Assembly: GCF_001294465.1 (NCBI RefSeq)
Contig: NZ_LGAA01000014.1
Span: 106,381 to 170,380 of the forward strand
Origin: Moellerella wisconsensis ATCC 35017
Lineage (GTDB): Bacteria > Pseudomonadota > Gammaproteobacteria > Enterobacterales > Enterobacteriaceae
Reading direction: 5' to 3'
Length of the DNA: 64,000 bases
This document shows positions 1 through 11,261 of this stretch, piece after piece (the stretch's first letter is position 1; each line of letters opens with the position of its first letter). The notes beneath the pieces are model-generated. The model was not told the origin of the DNA. It worked only from the letters and a program-made list of their open reading frames with translations, and did not search any database. A program made the position numbers and the translations under genes.

Positions 1-555
1 CCCATTTTAGCGGTTAGCGACATGCTATTAAGTGGTCAGCATAATTATACCAATGCGCTAGTGGCGTTAGCACTGGCGGATGCGGTGGGTATTCCTCGTA
101 AGGCCAGTATTGAGGCGTTAAAACATTACCCGGGTTTAGCACATCGTTTCCAATTAGTGCATTTTAATCATGGCGTACGCTGGATAAATGACTCTAAAGC
201 CACGAATGTTGGCAGTACCGAAGCCGCTTTGCAGGGGCTTAAAGTCGAAGGGACTTTATTCTTGCTGCTGGGAGGGGATGGTAAATCCGCCGATTTTTCT
301 ACGCTAAAAAAATATTTAGCTGCGGATAATATTAGAATTTATTGTTTTGGTCGTGATAGAGCACAATTAGCCGAATTACGCCCTGAAATAACTCAACAGA
401 CTGAAACTATGGAACAATCAATGCAATTAATCGCTAAGCAACTACACAGTGGCGATATGGTATTGCTTTCTCCTGCCTGTGCCAGCCTGGATCAGTTTAA
501 AAGTTTTGAACACCGTGGGCATGAATTTGCTCGCTTAGCGAAGGAGCTTGGCTGA
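1..555 (+). CDS. murD: UDP-N-acetylmuramoylalanine--D-glutamate ligase (C-terminal part)
   Basis: MurD adds D-glutamate to UDP-MurNAc-L-alanine in the cytoplasm during peptidoglycan precursor synthesis. The gene is open at the left edge: the frame runs from base 1 and about 184 residues are present, so roughly 250 N-terminal residues (including the ATP-binding P-loop) lie outside, judged against the usual ~438. What remains is the end of the central domain and the C-terminal ligase domain, recognised by [28 protein letters not shown] and [12 protein letters not shown]. The ATG at 22 is internal, not the true start. The stop overlaps the ftsW start by one base (TGATG), typical of the coupled division and cell wall cluster. 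Confidence 0.97.
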   Translation, partial: PILAVSDMLLSGQHNYTNALVALALADAVGIPRKASIEALKHYPGLAHRFQLVHFNHGVRWINDSKATNVGSTEAALQGLKVEGTLFLLLGGDGKSADFSTLKKYLAADNIRIYCFGRDRAQLAELRPEITQQTETMEQSMQLIAKQLHSGDMVLLSPACASLDQFKSFEHRGHEFARLAKELG

Positions 556-1748
556 TGACCTTGCCTGGAATGCTGCGTTTAAAGGGGTGGATAACTGGCG
601 AACGCGATGGCTTGATGCTGGGGACGACACTGTACGATAGAACGCTGGTGTGGCTAGCTTTTGGGTTAGCGACAGTAGGGTTTATCATGGTGACATCCGC
701 CTCAATGCCAGTAGGGCAACGACTGACTGACGATCCGTTCTATTTCGCTAAACGCGACGCTCTGTATATTGTATTAGCCTTCATTTTGGCAATAATCGTG
801 CTGCGTATTCCGATGCTGGTATGGGAAAAGTATAATTATATTATGCTGATCGGCTCATTAGCCATGCTAGCGGTTGTTTTAGTTGCCGGTAACTCGGTCA
901 ATGGTGCTTCGCGGTGGATAGACATTGGTATCGTTAAGATTCAGCCGGCTGAGCTATCAAAATTATCCCTTTTTTGTTTTGTTTCTAGCTATCTAGTGCG
1001 TAAATCAGAAGAAGTAAGAACTCGCTTTCTTGGGTTTATTAAGCCGATGGGTATTTTGATAGTCATGGCATTCTTGCTGTTATTACAGCCGGACCTTGGT
1101 ACCGTGGTGGTATTGGTTGTTACTACTCTCGCCTTATTGTTCTTAGCGGGCGCACGCTTAGCGCCATTTATTATTGGTATTGCCATTTGTGTCGCTGGGG
1201 TGGTTGGTTTGATTTATTTCGAACCTTACCGTGTACGCCGTGTGACTTCGTTCCTAAATCCATGGGAAGATCCATTTGGCAGTGGCTATCAGTTAACTCA
1301 ATCATTAATGGCTTTTGGCCGCGGTGAAGTCTTTGGTCAGGGCTTAGGTAATTCAGTCCAAAAATTGGAATATCTGCCCGAAGCACATACCGACTTTATT
1401 TTCTCTGTTTTAGCCGAAGAACTCGGATATATCGGCGTAGTTCTGGTATTGCTGATGGTATTTTTAGTTGCGTTCAGAGCTATGATGATTGGTCGTCGTG
1501 CATTACAGGCGAATCAAAAATTCTCCGGTTATTTGGCCTGTGCTATAGGAATTTGGTTTACCTTTCAGGCGTTGGTTAACGTCGGCGCTGCCGCGGGTAT
1601 GCTGCCTACCAAAGGATTAACCTTACCGCTAATTAGCTACGGTGGCTCGAGTTTATTAATTATGACCATCGCGATTGCGATTTTATTACGTATTGATTTT
1701 GAAACACGTCTGGAACGAGCTCAGGCGTTTGTAAGGAGCGCTAAATGA
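555..1748 (+). CDS. ftsW: Septal peptidoglycan glycosyltransferase FtsW (SEDS family)
   Basis: FtsW is the integral-membrane SEDS protein that, with PBP3, polymerises septal peptidoglycan. The 397 residues are strongly hydrophobic, with about ten membrane segments as in the family. Conserved family stretches are visible: [35 protein letters not shown] and [10 protein letters not shown]. It is about 17 residues shorter at the N-terminus than the E. coli protein (414), but the start is fixed by its one-base overlap with the murD stop. The 3' end overlaps murG by four bases (ATGA), so translation of the three genes is probably coupled. Confidence 0.97.
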   Translation: MTLPGMLRLKGWITGERDGLMLGTTLYDRTLVWLAFGLATVGFIMVTSASMPVGQRLTDDPFYFAKRDALYIVLAFILAIIVLRIPMLVWEKYNYIMLIGSLAMLAVVLVAGNSVNGASRWIDIGIVKIQPAELSKLSLFCFVSSYLVRKSEEVRTRFLGFIKPMGILIVMAFLLLLQPDLGTVVVLVVTTLALLFLAGARLAPFIIGIAICVAGVVGLIYFEPYRVRRVTSFLNPWEDPFGSGYQLTQSLMAFGRGEVFGQGLGNSVQKLEYLPEAHTDFIFSVLAEELGYIGVVLVLLMVFLVAFRAMMIGRRALQANQKFSGYLACAIGIWFTFQALVNVGAAAGMLPTKGLTLPLISYGGSSLLIMTIAIAILLRIDFETRLERAQAFVRSAK

Positions 1749-2830
1749 GTCAGCCAAAACGACTTTTAGTGATGGCAGGGGGAACCGGAGGACATGTGTT
1801 CCCGGGGCTTGCGGTCGCACATTATTTAAAAGCACAGGGATGGGAAATACTGTGGCTAGGAACGGCTGATCGTATGGAAGCCGATTTAGTACCGAAACAT
1901 GGTATCGATATTGAATTTATCAAAATTTCTGGTTTGCGCGGCAAAGGAATTAAGGCGCTTTTAGCTTCACCATTACGGATTTGGAATGCGATTCGCCAAG
2001 CTAAAGTGATTATTAAACGCTATCAACCTGATGTTGTTTTGGGGATGGGCGGTTATGTCTCAGGCCCGGGAGGAATTGCCGCGTGGTCGTGCGGTGTTCC
2101 TGTGGTTCTGCATGAACAAAACGGCATCGCTGGTCTGACGAATAAATGGTTAGCTAAAATAGCTAAGCGTGTGTTACAGGCCTTTCCGGGGGCATTTCCA
2201 AACGCGCCAGTCGTCGGAAATCCAGTGCGTAATGATGTCCTTGCATTGCCACTACCGCAACAACGACTGGCTGAACGTCAAGGTGCGATCCGTGTATTAG
2301 TGATTGGCGGCAGTCAAGGCGCGCGTATTTTGAATCAAACCATGCCTGAAGTTATATCAATCGTTGATCAAAAATACGCCAAACAGTTAAATATATGGCA
2401 TCAAGCGGGAAAAGGCGCACAGCAATCTACAGAAGCGTTGTATAATGAGGCGAGTAAAAATTCAGTCGATTCTGAGTTTAAAGTCACTGAATTTATTGAT
2501 GATATGGCGCAAGCTTATGCATGGGCAGATATTATTGTTTGTCGCTCCGGTGCATTGACCGTGAGTGAAGTCGCTGCAGCCGGATTGCCGGCTATTTTTG
2601 TTCCATTCCAGCATAAAGACCGGCAGCAATATTGGAATGCGTTGCCATTAGAGCAGGCCGGTGCCGCCAAAATATTAGAGCAGCCCCAATTTACGGCTGA
2701 CGCGGTTGCCCAGTTGCTCGGTGACTGGGACAGAGCACAATTGCTCGCCATGGCAGAAAAAGCGCGAGCCACCGCTATCACGGATGCAACAGAGCGTGTC
2801 GCTGCTGTTTTGATTGATGTGGCTAAATAG
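1745..2830 (+). CDS. murG: Undecaprenyl-PP-MurNAc-pentapeptide GlcNAc transferase MurG
   Basis: MurG is the peripheral inner-membrane GT-B glycosyltransferase that converts lipid I to lipid II. The 361-residue protein begins with the glycine-rich loop [10 protein letters not shown] (residues ~11-20), and a second glycine-rich motif, [10 protein letters not shown], opens the C-terminal Rossmann domain. The sugar-nucleotide site region [10 protein letters not shown] and PFQHKDRQQ is intact. The start ATG overlaps the ftsW stop by four bases. A 40-bp gap separates it from murC, the widest gap so far in this cluster. Length and motifs match the family without oddities. Confidence 0.97.
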   Translation: MSQPKRLLVMAGGTGGHVFPGLAVAHYLKAQGWEILWLGTADRMEADLVPKHGIDIEFIKISGLRGKGIKALLASPLRIWNAIRQAKVIIKRYQPDVVLGMGGYVSGPGGIAAWSCGVPVVLHEQNGIAGLTNKWLAKIAKRVLQAFPGAFPNAPVVGNPVRNDVLALPLPQQRLAERQGAIRVLVIGGSQGARILNQTMPEVISIVDQKYAKQLNIWHQAGKGAQQSTEALYNEASKNSVDSEFKVTEFIDDMAQAYAWADIIVCRSGALTVSEVAAAGLPAIFVPFQHKDRQQYWNALPLEQAGAAKILEQPQFTADAVAQLLGDWDRAQLLAMAEKARATAITDATERVAAVLIDVAK

Positions 2831-2870
2831 GTTTTCACCGCTGTGAAATGAGTTGTAACCCTAAGATATA

Positions 2871-4346
2871 GTGAAAAATAACGTGAATACACAACAATTG
2901 GCGAAATTACGAGCATCAGTGCCTGAAATGCGTAGAGTCAGGCATATTCACTTTGTCGGCATTGGTGGTGCTGGCATGGGGGGGATCGCCGAGGTGTTGG
3001 CTAACGAAGGCTATGAAATCAGCGGGTCTGATTTAGCGCCCAATGCAGTGACACAACAATTAAGTGCACTCGGTGCGACTATTTATTTTAATCATCGTCC
3101 TGAAAACGTTGAAAATGCTAGTGTAGTGGTAGTTTCTACCGCTATCTCGGCTGAGAATCCAGAAATTATCGCCGCCAATGAATTACGTATCCCGGTGATC
3201 CGCCGTGCAGAAATGTTGGCTGAATTAATGCGCTATCGCCACGGAATTGCGGTGGCAGGAACGCACGGAAAAACCACGACTACCGCGATGATTTCCAGTA
3301 TTTATGCCCAAGCAGGGCTAGATCCGACGTTCGTGAATGGTGGATTAGTTAAAGCTGCGGGCACTCATGCCCGTTTAGGAACCAGCCGTTATTTAATTGC
3401 TGAAGCCGATGAAAGTGATGCTTCGTTTCTACATTTGCAGCCTATGGTAGCAGTAGTAACTAATATCGAAGCAGATCATATGGATACCTATCAAGGTAAC
3501 TTTGAAAATCTAAAAGATACTTTTATTAATTTTCTGCATAATCTGCCGTTTTATGGGCGCGCAGTGTTATGTATTGATGATCCTGTGGTTCGCTCTATTT
3601 TACCAAAAGTCGGACGCTATATTACTACTTATGGTTTTAGCGAAGATGCCGATGTGCGCATTACCCAGTATGAGCAGAAAGGTAATCAAGGATTTTTTAC
3701 TATCGCGCGTGAAAATCTGCCTGAGCTAACTGTAGTGCTGAATGCACCGGGACGACATAACGCGTTGAATGCGACAGCCGCGGTTGCGGTTGCTACAGAA
3801 GAAGGCATCGATGATCAGGATATTCTGACGGCACTGGTTGAGTTTCAAGGAACTGGGCGTCGCTTTGATTTTCTCGGCAATTTCCCACTGCGCCATGTGA
3901 ATGGCTCAGAGGGTGAAGTGATGCTGGTGGATGACTATGGGCATCATCCAACCGAAGTTGATGCGACAGTGAAAGCAGCACGTGAAGGCTGGCCAGATAA
4001 ACGAATTGTGATGCTTTTTCAACCACATCGTTATAGCCGTACGCGCGACTTGTATGATGACTTCGCTAATGTATTAGGCCAAGTCGATGTCCTGTTGATG
4101 TTGGAAGTTTATCCGGCAGGAGAAAAACCGATTGCAGGCGCGGACAGTCGCGCATTATGTCGGACAATACGTAATCGCGGACAAATCGATCCTATTTTAG
4201 TGTCTGAACCTGATCAAGTGGCCGATATTTTATCTAAGGTTATTCAGAATAATGATTTAATTCTAGTACAAGGTGCTGGAAATATAGGTAAAATAGCGCG
4301 TAACTTAGCTGAATCAAAATTACAGCCTACATTGAGTGAGGAATAA
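2871..4346 (+). CDS. murC: UDP-N-acetylmuramate--L-alanine ligase
   Basis: MurC joins L-alanine to UDP-MurNAc, the first amino acid step of the peptide stem. The product carries the N-terminal Rossmann motif [12 protein letters not shown], the ATP-binding loop [12 protein letters not shown], and [10 protein letters not shown] and FQPHRYSRT in the C-terminal domain. There is no ATG start. GTG at 2871 gives 491 residues; a second in-frame GTG at 2883 gives 487 and matches where the E. coli protein begins (NTQQLAKLR). Neither has a strong ribosome binding site, so the start is uncertain by four codons. The stop lies two bases before ddlB. Confidence 0.96.
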   Translation: MKNNVNTQQLAKLRASVPEMRRVRHIHFVGIGGAGMGGIAEVLANEGYEISGSDLAPNAVTQQLSALGATIYFNHRPENVENASVVVVSTAISAENPEIIAANELRIPVIRRAEMLAELMRYRHGIAVAGTHGKTTTTAMISSIYAQAGLDPTFVNGGLVKAAGTHARLGTSRYLIAEADESDASFLHLQPMVAVVTNIEADHMDTYQGNFENLKDTFINFLHNLPFYGRAVLCIDDPVVRSILPKVGRYITTYGFSEDADVRITQYEQKGNQGFFTIARENLPELTVVLNAPGRHNALNATAAVAVATEEGIDDQDILTALVEFQGTGRRFDFLGNFPLRHVNGSEGEVMLVDDYGHHPTEVDATVKAAREGWPDKRIVMLFQPHRYSRTRDLYDDFANVLGQVDVLLMLEVYPAGEKPIAGADSRALCRTIRNRGQIDPILVSEPDQVADILSKVIQNNDLILVQGAGNIGKIARNLAESKLQPTLSEE

Positions 4347-4348
4347 TC

Positions 4349-5269
4349 ATGGCAGAGAAAGTCGCTGTATTGTTAGGGGGGACTTCAGCAGAGCGTGAAG
4401 TGTCACTGCAATCAGGAAAAGCAGTAGTTGAAGGATTGCTTGACGCTGGAGTTGATGCTCATCCTGTTGATATAAAAGATTTTCCTGCAACTCAATTAAA
4501 AGATGCTGGGTTTGATAAAGTCTTTATTGCCTTACATGGCCGTGGGGGTGAAGACGGCACTTTGCAAGGTGTATTGGAATTTTTAGATTTGCCTTATACC
4601 GGTAGCGGTGTGATGGCGTCAGCATTATCGATGGATAAGCTGAGAACTAAACAACTTTGGGCGGGCGCAGGATTACCTGTTTCGCCTTATGTTGCATTGA
4701 ATAAACAGCAGATGCAGCAATTAGATGATCAACAACTTAACGATTATGTTCATCATCTAGGGCTGCCATTGATCGTTAAGCCGAGCCTTGAAGGTTCAAG
4801 CGTAGGGATGAGTAAAGTCGATTCCTTAGCTGATTTAAGCGCTGCGTTAGAATTAGGCTTTAAACATGATACTGTCGTGCTAATTGAAAAATGGCTAAGT
4901 GGCCCTGAATATACAGTGGCATTTCTCGGTGAAGAGACATTACCATCAATTCGTATTCAGCCACCGGGTGTGTTTTACGATTACGAAGCTAAATATTTGT
5001 CTAATGAAACGCAATATTTTTGCCCAAGCGGTTTGAGTGCAGAGCAAGAAGCGGCTTTAGCCGAGTTATCCATGCAAGCGTATAAAAGTGTGGGTTGCTC
5101 CGGTTGGGGACGTGTGGATGTGATGCAAGATAGCGATGGTGAGTTCTATTTATTAGAGATTAATACCTCACCGGGTATGACTAGCCATAGCCTAGTACCA
5201 ATGGCGGCTAGACAAGCAGGCCTCAGCTTCTCTGCGTTAGTTTCTCGTATTTTATCTTTGGCTGATTGA
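4349..5269 (+). CDS. ddlB: D-alanine--D-alanine ligase B
   Basis: DdlB is a cytoplasmic ATP-grasp enzyme making the D-Ala-D-Ala dipeptide that MurF adds to the peptidoglycan precursor. The 306 residues match the family length. Visible motifs are [16 protein letters not shown] at the N-terminus, [27 protein letters not shown] in the ATP-grasp region, and the metal-binding [14 protein letters not shown] near the C-terminus. It sits two bases after murC and one base before ftsQ, so it is within the same transcription unit. Confidence 0.97.
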   Translation: MAEKVAVLLGGTSAEREVSLQSGKAVVEGLLDAGVDAHPVDIKDFPATQLKDAGFDKVFIALHGRGGEDGTLQGVLEFLDLPYTGSGVMASALSMDKLRTKQLWAGAGLPVSPYVALNKQQMQQLDDQQLNDYVHHLGLPLIVKPSLEGSSVGMSKVDSLADLSAALELGFKHDTVVLIEKWLSGPEYTVAFLGEETLPSIRIQPPGVFYDYEAKYLSNETQYFCPSGLSAEQEAALAELSMQAYKSVGCSGWGRVDVMQDSDGEFYLLEINTSPGMTSHSLVPMAARQAGLSFSALVSRILSLAD

Positions 5270-5270
5270 T

Positions 5271-6083
5271 ATGTCGCAGGCAGCGTTAAATGTGCGTCAC
5301 CGCCGAAAACAGGATGAGGGGCCTGATAATGATAATTCAGGCCAAAGCAATGGGGCTTATCTTGCTGGGTTAATTTTCTTTCTGATGGTGTTAGGGACGA
5401 TTATCTGGAGTGGCTGGATGGTTATGAACTGGATGAAAGATGCCGACAGATTACCAATGTCAAAATTGGTGTTAACTGGTGAGCGTCACTACACCTCCAA
5501 CGATGATGTTAGAAAAGCCATTTTATCGCTTGGGCAGTTGGGCACATTTATGACTGTTGATGTCAACGCTATTCAGAATCAAATCCGTTTGATGCCGTGG
5601 ATTAGGCAAGTTACGGTGCGTAAACAGTGGCCTGACGAATTGAAGATCCATCTGATAGAATATGTACCTTACGCCCGTTGGAATGACCAAAATATGGTCG
5701 ATGACCAAGGGCGAGTGTTTAGTTTGCCGGCGGATCTGAACGCTAAAGGACACTATCCGATGCTGTATGGCCCACAAGGCAGCCAGACGGAAGTATTAAA
5801 CGAATATGCCCGAATTAAGGCAATTCTGGCCAAGAATAATCTGCAATTAAAATCAATATCTATGACCGCTAGAAATGCTTGGCAGTTGATATTAGATAAT
5901 GATGTTCGGATTGAGCTTGGCAAGCAGGATATTTTAGGGCGGTTAAATCGCTTTCTTGAGCTTTATCCGCTTTTGTTGCAAACCACAGATAAACGAGTTG
6001 ATTATGTTGATCTTCGTTATACCAGTGGGGCAGCAGTGGGGTGGGCACCGCTTTTAGTTGATGCGCCACTAGAGTTACAATAA
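5271..6083 (+). CDS. ftsQ: Cell division protein FtsQ
   Basis: FtsQ is a bitopic divisome protein that recruits FtsB and FtsL to midcell. The 270 residues show a basic cytoplasmic N-tail, one membrane segment at about residues 30-53, then a periplasmic POTRA-type domain (about 62-131: [41 protein letters not shown]) and the beta domain ([13 protein letters not shown] near the end). The start follows the ddlB stop by one base. The N-tail is rich in Gln, Asn and Asp and resembles relatives only loosely, as usual for this family. Confidence 0.96.
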   Translation: MSQAALNVRHRRKQDEGPDNDNSGQSNGAYLAGLIFFLMVLGTIIWSGWMVMNWMKDADRLPMSKLVLTGERHYTSNDDVRKAILSLGQLGTFMTVDVNAIQNQIRLMPWIRQVTVRKQWPDELKIHLIEYVPYARWNDQNMVDDQGRVFSLPADLNAKGHYPMLYGPQGSQTEVLNEYARIKAILAKNNLQLKSISMTARNAWQLILDNDVRIELGKQDILGRLNRFLELYPLLLQTTDKRVDYVDLRYTSGAAVGWAPLLVDAPLELQ

Positions 6084-6121
6084 TAAATATTGCTAACAGC
6101 TCAGAAACAGGCAGAACCATA

Positions 6122-7378
6122 ATGATTAAAGCGACGGACAGAAAACTAGTTGTTGGCCTTGAAATAGGAACTTCCAAGGTCTCTGCCCTGGTAGGTGAAA
6201 TTCTGCCCGATGGTATGGTGAATATTATTGGGGTGGGAAGTTGTCCATCTCGGGGTATGGATAAAGGTGGCGTTAACGATCTTGAATCGGTGGTTAAATG
6301 TGTTCAGCGAGCGATTGATCAAGCTGAACTAATGGCGGATTGCCAAATATCCTCGGTCTATTTAGCGTTATCAGGCAAACATATTAGTTGCCAAAATGAA
6401 ATTGGAATGGTGCCGATTTCAGAAGAAGAGGTGATGCAGGAAGATGTTGATAGCGTAGTTCATACGGCGAAATCAGTGCGAGTTCGTGATGAGCATCGTA
6501 TTCTTCACGTTATTCCTCAGGAATTTGCTATCGATTATCAGGAAGGGATCAAAAATCCAGTAGGATTGTCTGGTGTTCGTATGCAGGCTAAAGTCCATTT
6601 GATCACTTGTCATAACGATATGGCAAAAAATATCGTTAAAGCGGTTGAGCGTTGTGGCTTAAAAGTTGATCAACTGATTTTTGCAGGCTTGGCTGCGAGC
6701 TATGCAGTCTTAACCGAAGATGAACGGGAATTAGGCGTGTGTGTGGTTGATATCGGTGGTGGTACCATGGATATGGCGGTTTATACCGGTGGAGCACTGC
6801 GCCATACGAAAGTTATTCCTTATGCGGGTAACGTTGTAACCAGCGATATTGCTTATGCATTTGGTACACCGCCTACTGACGCTGAGGCGATTAAAATTCG
6901 TCATGGTTGTGCGCTGGGATCTATCGTCGGTAAAGATGAAAATGTTGAAGTGCCTAGCGTGGGTGGACGACCACCAAGAAGTTTGCAGCGGCAGACATTG
7001 GCTGAAGTGATTGAACCCCGTTATACCGAATTACTGAATTTAGTGAATGAAGAAATTCTTAAATTACAGGAACAGTTACGTCAACAAGGTGTCAAACATC
7101 ATTTAGCCGCTGGGATCGTATTAACCGGCGGTGCAGCACAAATAGATGGCTTAGCTGAATGCGCTCAACGTGTGTTTCATACACAAGTGCGTATTGGCAC
7201 GCCATTAAATATAACGGGTTTAACGGATTATGCTCAGGAGCCTTACTATTCTACCGCAGTAGGGCTACTGCATTACGGTAAAGAAAGCCATTTAGGTGAC
7301 GATACCGAAACGGAAAAACGTGCTTCAGTTGGCAGTTGGTTTACAAAAATTACCAGTTGGTTGAGAAAAGAATTTTAA
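6122..7378 (+). CDS. ftsA: Cell division protein FtsA (actin-like membrane tether)
   Basis: FtsA is an actin-fold ATPase that anchors FtsZ filaments to the inner membrane and recruits later divisome proteins. The 418 residues begin with VVGLEIGTSKVSALVGE (phosphate 1 motif) and contain VVDIGGGTMDMAV (phosphate 2) and IVLTGGAAQIDGL (adenosine motif). The last ~15 residues, containing WFTKITSWLRKEF, form the amphipathic membrane-targeting helix. The gap to ftsQ is 38 bp and to ftsZ 57 bp. Confidence 0.97.
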   Translation: MIKATDRKLVVGLEIGTSKVSALVGEILPDGMVNIIGVGSCPSRGMDKGGVNDLESVVKCVQRAIDQAELMADCQISSVYLALSGKHISCQNEIGMVPISEEEVMQEDVDSVVHTAKSVRVRDEHRILHVIPQEFAIDYQEGIKNPVGLSGVRMQAKVHLITCHNDMAKNIVKAVERCGLKVDQLIFAGLAASYAVLTEDERELGVCVVDIGGGTMDMAVYTGGALRHTKVIPYAGNVVTSDIAYAFGTPPTDAEAIKIRHGCALGSIVGKDENVEVPSVGGRPPRSLQRQTLAEVIEPRYTELLNLVNEEILKLQEQLRQQGVKHHLAAGIVLTGGAAQIDGLAECAQRVFHTQVRIGTPLNITGLTDYAQEPYYSTAVGLLHYGKESHLGDDTETEKRASVGSWFTKITSWLRKEF

Positions 7379-7435
7379 TTTTTATTCAGAAGCATATTAT
7401 TTAGCTTCGAAGTAAGCACAAAACGGAGAGACATT

Positions 7436-8593
7436 ATGTTTGAACCAATGGAGCTAACCAATGATGCGGTGATTAAAGTCATCGGCGTTGGTGGCGGCGG
7501 CGGCAACGCTGTCGAACACATGGTACGTGAACGTATCGAAGGTGTTGAGTTCTTCGCTATTAATACAGACGCCCAAGCATTACGCAAAACGGCTGTTGGC
7601 CAGACCATTCAAATTGGTAATGAAATTACTAAAGGTCTAGGTGCAGGAGCTAACCCAGAAGTCGGTCGTAACGCGGCGGAAGAAGATAGAGAAGCCCTGC
7701 GCAATGCATTAGATGGCGCAGACATGGTCTTCATCGCTGCAGGTATGGGCGGTGGTACGGGAACAGGAGCAGCCCCAGTGGTTGCCGAAGTTGCTAAAGA
7801 ATTAGGTATTCTGACTGTAGCTGTCGTGACTAAACCTTTTAATTTTGAAGGCAAGAAGCGCATGGCATTCGCAGAGTCAGGTATTACTGAGCTGTCAAAA
7901 CATGTCGACTCATTGATAACCATCCCTAATGATAAATTATTAAAAGTATTGGGTCGTGGGATCTCTTTGTTAGATGCGTTTGGCGCGGCGAACGACGTAC
8001 TGAAAGGTGCGGTACAAGGGATTGCAGAACTGATTACTCGCCCTGGTTTAATGAACGTTGACTTTGCAGACGTGCGTACAGTGATGTCAGAAATGGGCTA
8101 TGCAATGATGGGCTCTGGCGTTGCTCAAGGCGAAGATCGTGCAGAAGAAGCCGCAGAAATGGCTATTTCAAGCCCACTGCTGGAAGATATCGATTTATCT
8201 GGTGCACGCGGTGTGCTGGTTAATATCACGGCTGGTTTCGATTTACGTTTAGATGAGTTCGAAACTGTGGGGAATACCATTCGTGCATTTGCGTCTGATA
8301 ATGCGACCGTCGTTATCGGTACTTCATTAGATCCTGACATGAATGATGAGTTACGCGTTACTGTAGTTGCAACAGGGATTGGTATGGACAAACGTCCAGA
8401 AATCACCTTGGTCACTAATAAAGCAACACAACAAGCATCGATGGAACAGCGCTATCAGAAAATTCAAAATAGCATGTCTTCATTGAACGAAGAAAAACCT
8501 GCTGCACAAGTAGTGAATGACCAAAATACGCAAACAAATAAGGAACCAGATTATCTGGATATTCCTGCTTTCTTGCGTAAGCAGGCTGATTAA
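7436..8593 (+). CDS. ftsZ: Cell division GTPase FtsZ
   Basis: FtsZ is the tubulin-like GTPase that forms the cytokinetic ring. The 385-residue protein has the G-box GGGTGTG at residues 105-111, an N-terminal [10 protein letters not shown] loop, and the [15 protein letters not shown] T7 region ([15 protein letters not shown]). After a short variable linker it ends in the conserved C-terminal peptide [14 protein letters not shown] that binds FtsA and ZipA. A good ribosome binding site (CGGAGAG) precedes the ATG. The linker (~40 residues after the globular core) looks shorter than the alanine- and proline-rich E. coli one. Confidence 0.98.
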   Translation: MFEPMELTNDAVIKVIGVGGGGGNAVEHMVRERIEGVEFFAINTDAQALRKTAVGQTIQIGNEITKGLGAGANPEVGRNAAEEDREALRNALDGADMVFIAAGMGGGTGTGAAPVVAEVAKELGILTVAVVTKPFNFEGKKRMAFAESGITELSKHVDSLITIPNDKLLKVLGRGISLLDAFGAANDVLKGAVQGIAELITRPGLMNVDFADVRTVMSEMGYAMMGSGVAQGEDRAEEAAEMAISSPLLEDIDLSGARGVLVNITAGFDLRLDEFETVGNTIRAFASDNATVVIGTSLDPDMNDELRVTVVATGIGMDKRPEITLVTNKATQQASMEQRYQKIQNSMSSLNEEKPAAQVVNDQNTQTNKEPDYLDIPAFLRKQAD

Positions 8594-8677
8594 TAATTAT
8601 AAATTAATTGGACTCTCCGCTTTTTGTGCTAAACTGTTTTGCTAATTATCATGTACGATAATTGGCAAGACGGCTAA

Positions 8678-9613
<936 letters not shown>

Positions 9614-9794
9614 TTAATTGTTGCTAGACAACATAGATAACTAGATCTAAACAATATTGCTAGATACTGATAGTTATTAAATCTTTATGGCATAAAAATA
9701 TCTGTCATAAAGTGAAATGAATAAATCACGCTGGTAATAAATAGTATTGCTACAAATATAAAATAACGTTACTTGCATCAATGAATAACCCGCA

Positions 9795-10328
9795 TTAACG
9801 TTTCCTGTTGGCTGCATTAGTACTCTCTCCGGCTAATGCAGCCAGCCGCTCAAACTTCTCTTTTAATTTTTTCGGGCTTCTTTCTGCCAACACTAATAAT
9901 TGTTCTGCCGTTTTAGCACTAATCCGTCGCGGGTTACTTTTTTGTTCTGGTTCAACCAATTGATGATTTGTTGAGCTATTTTGTCCTTTTTTTGTCATTA
10001 GAACTGGGTTGATTCTGATGTCGATAGAGGATAAAGATGGTAGAATAGTGCTTCTTAGCGCTGAAACAATATTAGGCTTTTCATAATTCATTCGATTAAG
10101 CCAGCTTGCGTTAGCGACTTCGATAATTAAAATATGATTGCGGTAATTTGCGACTCTGCACATTGGTTTCATTTCGGCAGGCAGTAGGCTTTTTACTGTA
10201 CGATTTAGTTGAAGTATCGCTTTTGCAGTGCGCTGTATGGCTTGGAGTGATCCCTTAGCATCAGACGTATTTTTAGAGAGTGAATCGTCTAAAACATCAC
10301 TTAGTGGTTGAGGATGACTATCTCGCAT
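9795..10328 (-). CDS. DUF721 / DciA-like protein
   Basis: A 177-residue basic protein of the DUF721 (DciA) type, on the strand opposite to its neighbours. The N-terminal ~105 residues carry the family pattern: a helix (SLQAIQRTAKAILQLNRTVKSLLP), then a beta-rich stretch (MCRVANYRNHILIIEVANASWLNRM) and DIRINP. The C-terminal third is charged and probably disordered. DciA is known as the ancestral loader of the replicative helicase DnaB in bacteria without DnaC. In vibrios a dciA gene sits between lpxC and secA, exactly as here. Whether this copy is functional or a leftover beside a DnaC elsewhere cannot be told. The assignment rests on context plus pattern. Confidence 0.75.
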   Translation of the reverse strand: MRDSHPQPLSDVLDDSLSKNTSDAKGSLQAIQRTAKAILQLNRTVKSLLPAEMKPMCRVANYRNHILIIEVANASWLNRMNYEKPNIVSALRSTILPSLSSIDIRINPVLMTKKGQNSSTNHQLVEPEQKSNPRRISAKTAEQLLVLAERSPKKLKEKFERLAALAGESTNAANRKR

Positions 10329-10619
10329 AGCAACTCCGGTTAAATCAGAAATATAATAGTTGAGTTAAATATAGTTAAAGATCTAAGCTAGTGTAGTGAG
10401 TTGATAATAAAATTAAGCTGTTAGCCGCTTAGCTCATTAGCAACATAGCTCATTAGCTGCATAGGGTCTGAAACATTAACTATAAAATATCAGCAACAAA
10501 ACAAGTAATAAATTATAAGCTATAGCAGTATAGCTATAGTAAATAAGATTGTAATATAGCTGACTCTGTACTGAATCAGCTGCTTTATCAACATAAAAAA
10601 GATAAATTAAAAATTCTTG
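10329..10619. other. Intergenic region between dciA-like gene and secM
   Basis: This divergent spacer of about 290 bp is AT-rich and must carry promoters for the dciA-like gene and the secM-secA operon. A 12-bp direct repeat TAGCTCATTAGC occurs at 10430-10441 and 10446-10457, 16 bp apart. No convincing additional gene is seen. Confidence 0.5.
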
Positions 10620-11150
10620 ATGGGTATTGTAAGTCTTTGGCGACAATTTGGTAGACGATATTTTTGGCCCCACCTATTGTTAGGTGTTGTGGCTGCTGGT
10701 ATCGGCATGCCCGCAATCTTGAGTGCACTGGTTGAAAGCCACAATATCCAGATTAATGCCTCAGTTGCCGAAAGACAAACTCAGGCAATGAGCGCCTTTG
10801 ATAATCTATTTGCTCAAAAAAGTAACCAACGCCCCTCATCTTCTTATTCAATTAATTACTGGCAACAACATGCAGTTAGAAATGTTATTCGTCAGCTTAC
10901 TTTTGCGTTCTCTTCTTTGGAATCAGAGAAAGATGAACCCGCAGAAAACGATGATTTAATCTTAGTTGCACAGCTTGAGCCGCAAGTTATGCTAGACACG
11001 CTGTATGCGATGTTGGCTCAGCGTTCGCTGCAATATATTGAACCTACCTTCAAGCCATTTAATACTAAACTTCCACCAGACATTGCATGCCAACCTGCGA
11101 TGTGGGTATCTCAAACTCAAGGGATTCGAGCCGGGCCAGAGCAGGTTTAA
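10620..11150 (+). CDS. secM: SecM, secretion monitor and translational arrest regulator of secA
   Basis: SecM is a secreted protein whose C-terminal arrest peptide stalls its own ribosome and so exposes the secA ribosome binding site when secretion is slow. The start (ATG 10620, 176 residues) is preceded by an in-frame TTG; the ATG fits E. coli SecM better. The N-terminus RQFGRRYFWPHLLLGVVAAG is a long signal sequence. The arrest motif is at residues 157-173: C-QPAM-W-V-SQTQ-GIRAGP. The essential GIRAGP and Trp are kept, while the positions matching E. coli Phe150 and Ile156 are Cys and Val. Three residues (EQV) follow the final Pro. secA starts 111 bp downstream. Confidence 0.93.
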   Translation: MGIVSLWRQFGRRYFWPHLLLGVVAAGIGMPAILSALVESHNIQINASVAERQTQAMSAFDNLFAQKSNQRPSSSYSINYWQQHAVRNVIRQLTFAFSSLESEKDEPAENDDLILVAQLEPQVMLDTLYAMLAQRSLQYIEPTFKPFNTKLPPDIACQPAMWVSQTQGIRAGPEQV

Positions 11151-11261
11151 CTGCTTCGTTTTGTGATTGATATTGATGAGTGATATTTTTAAATAAGAAT
11201 GCTGCCAATATCAATTTAATTAACTCTAACCTGTAATCTATTGATTTGAGAAAAGAAATTT

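Noticed and set aside
10476..10673. 65-codon minus-strand frame overlapping the secM start
   Set aside because: AT-rich Tyr/Leu/Ile string in the promoter region without ribosome binding site.
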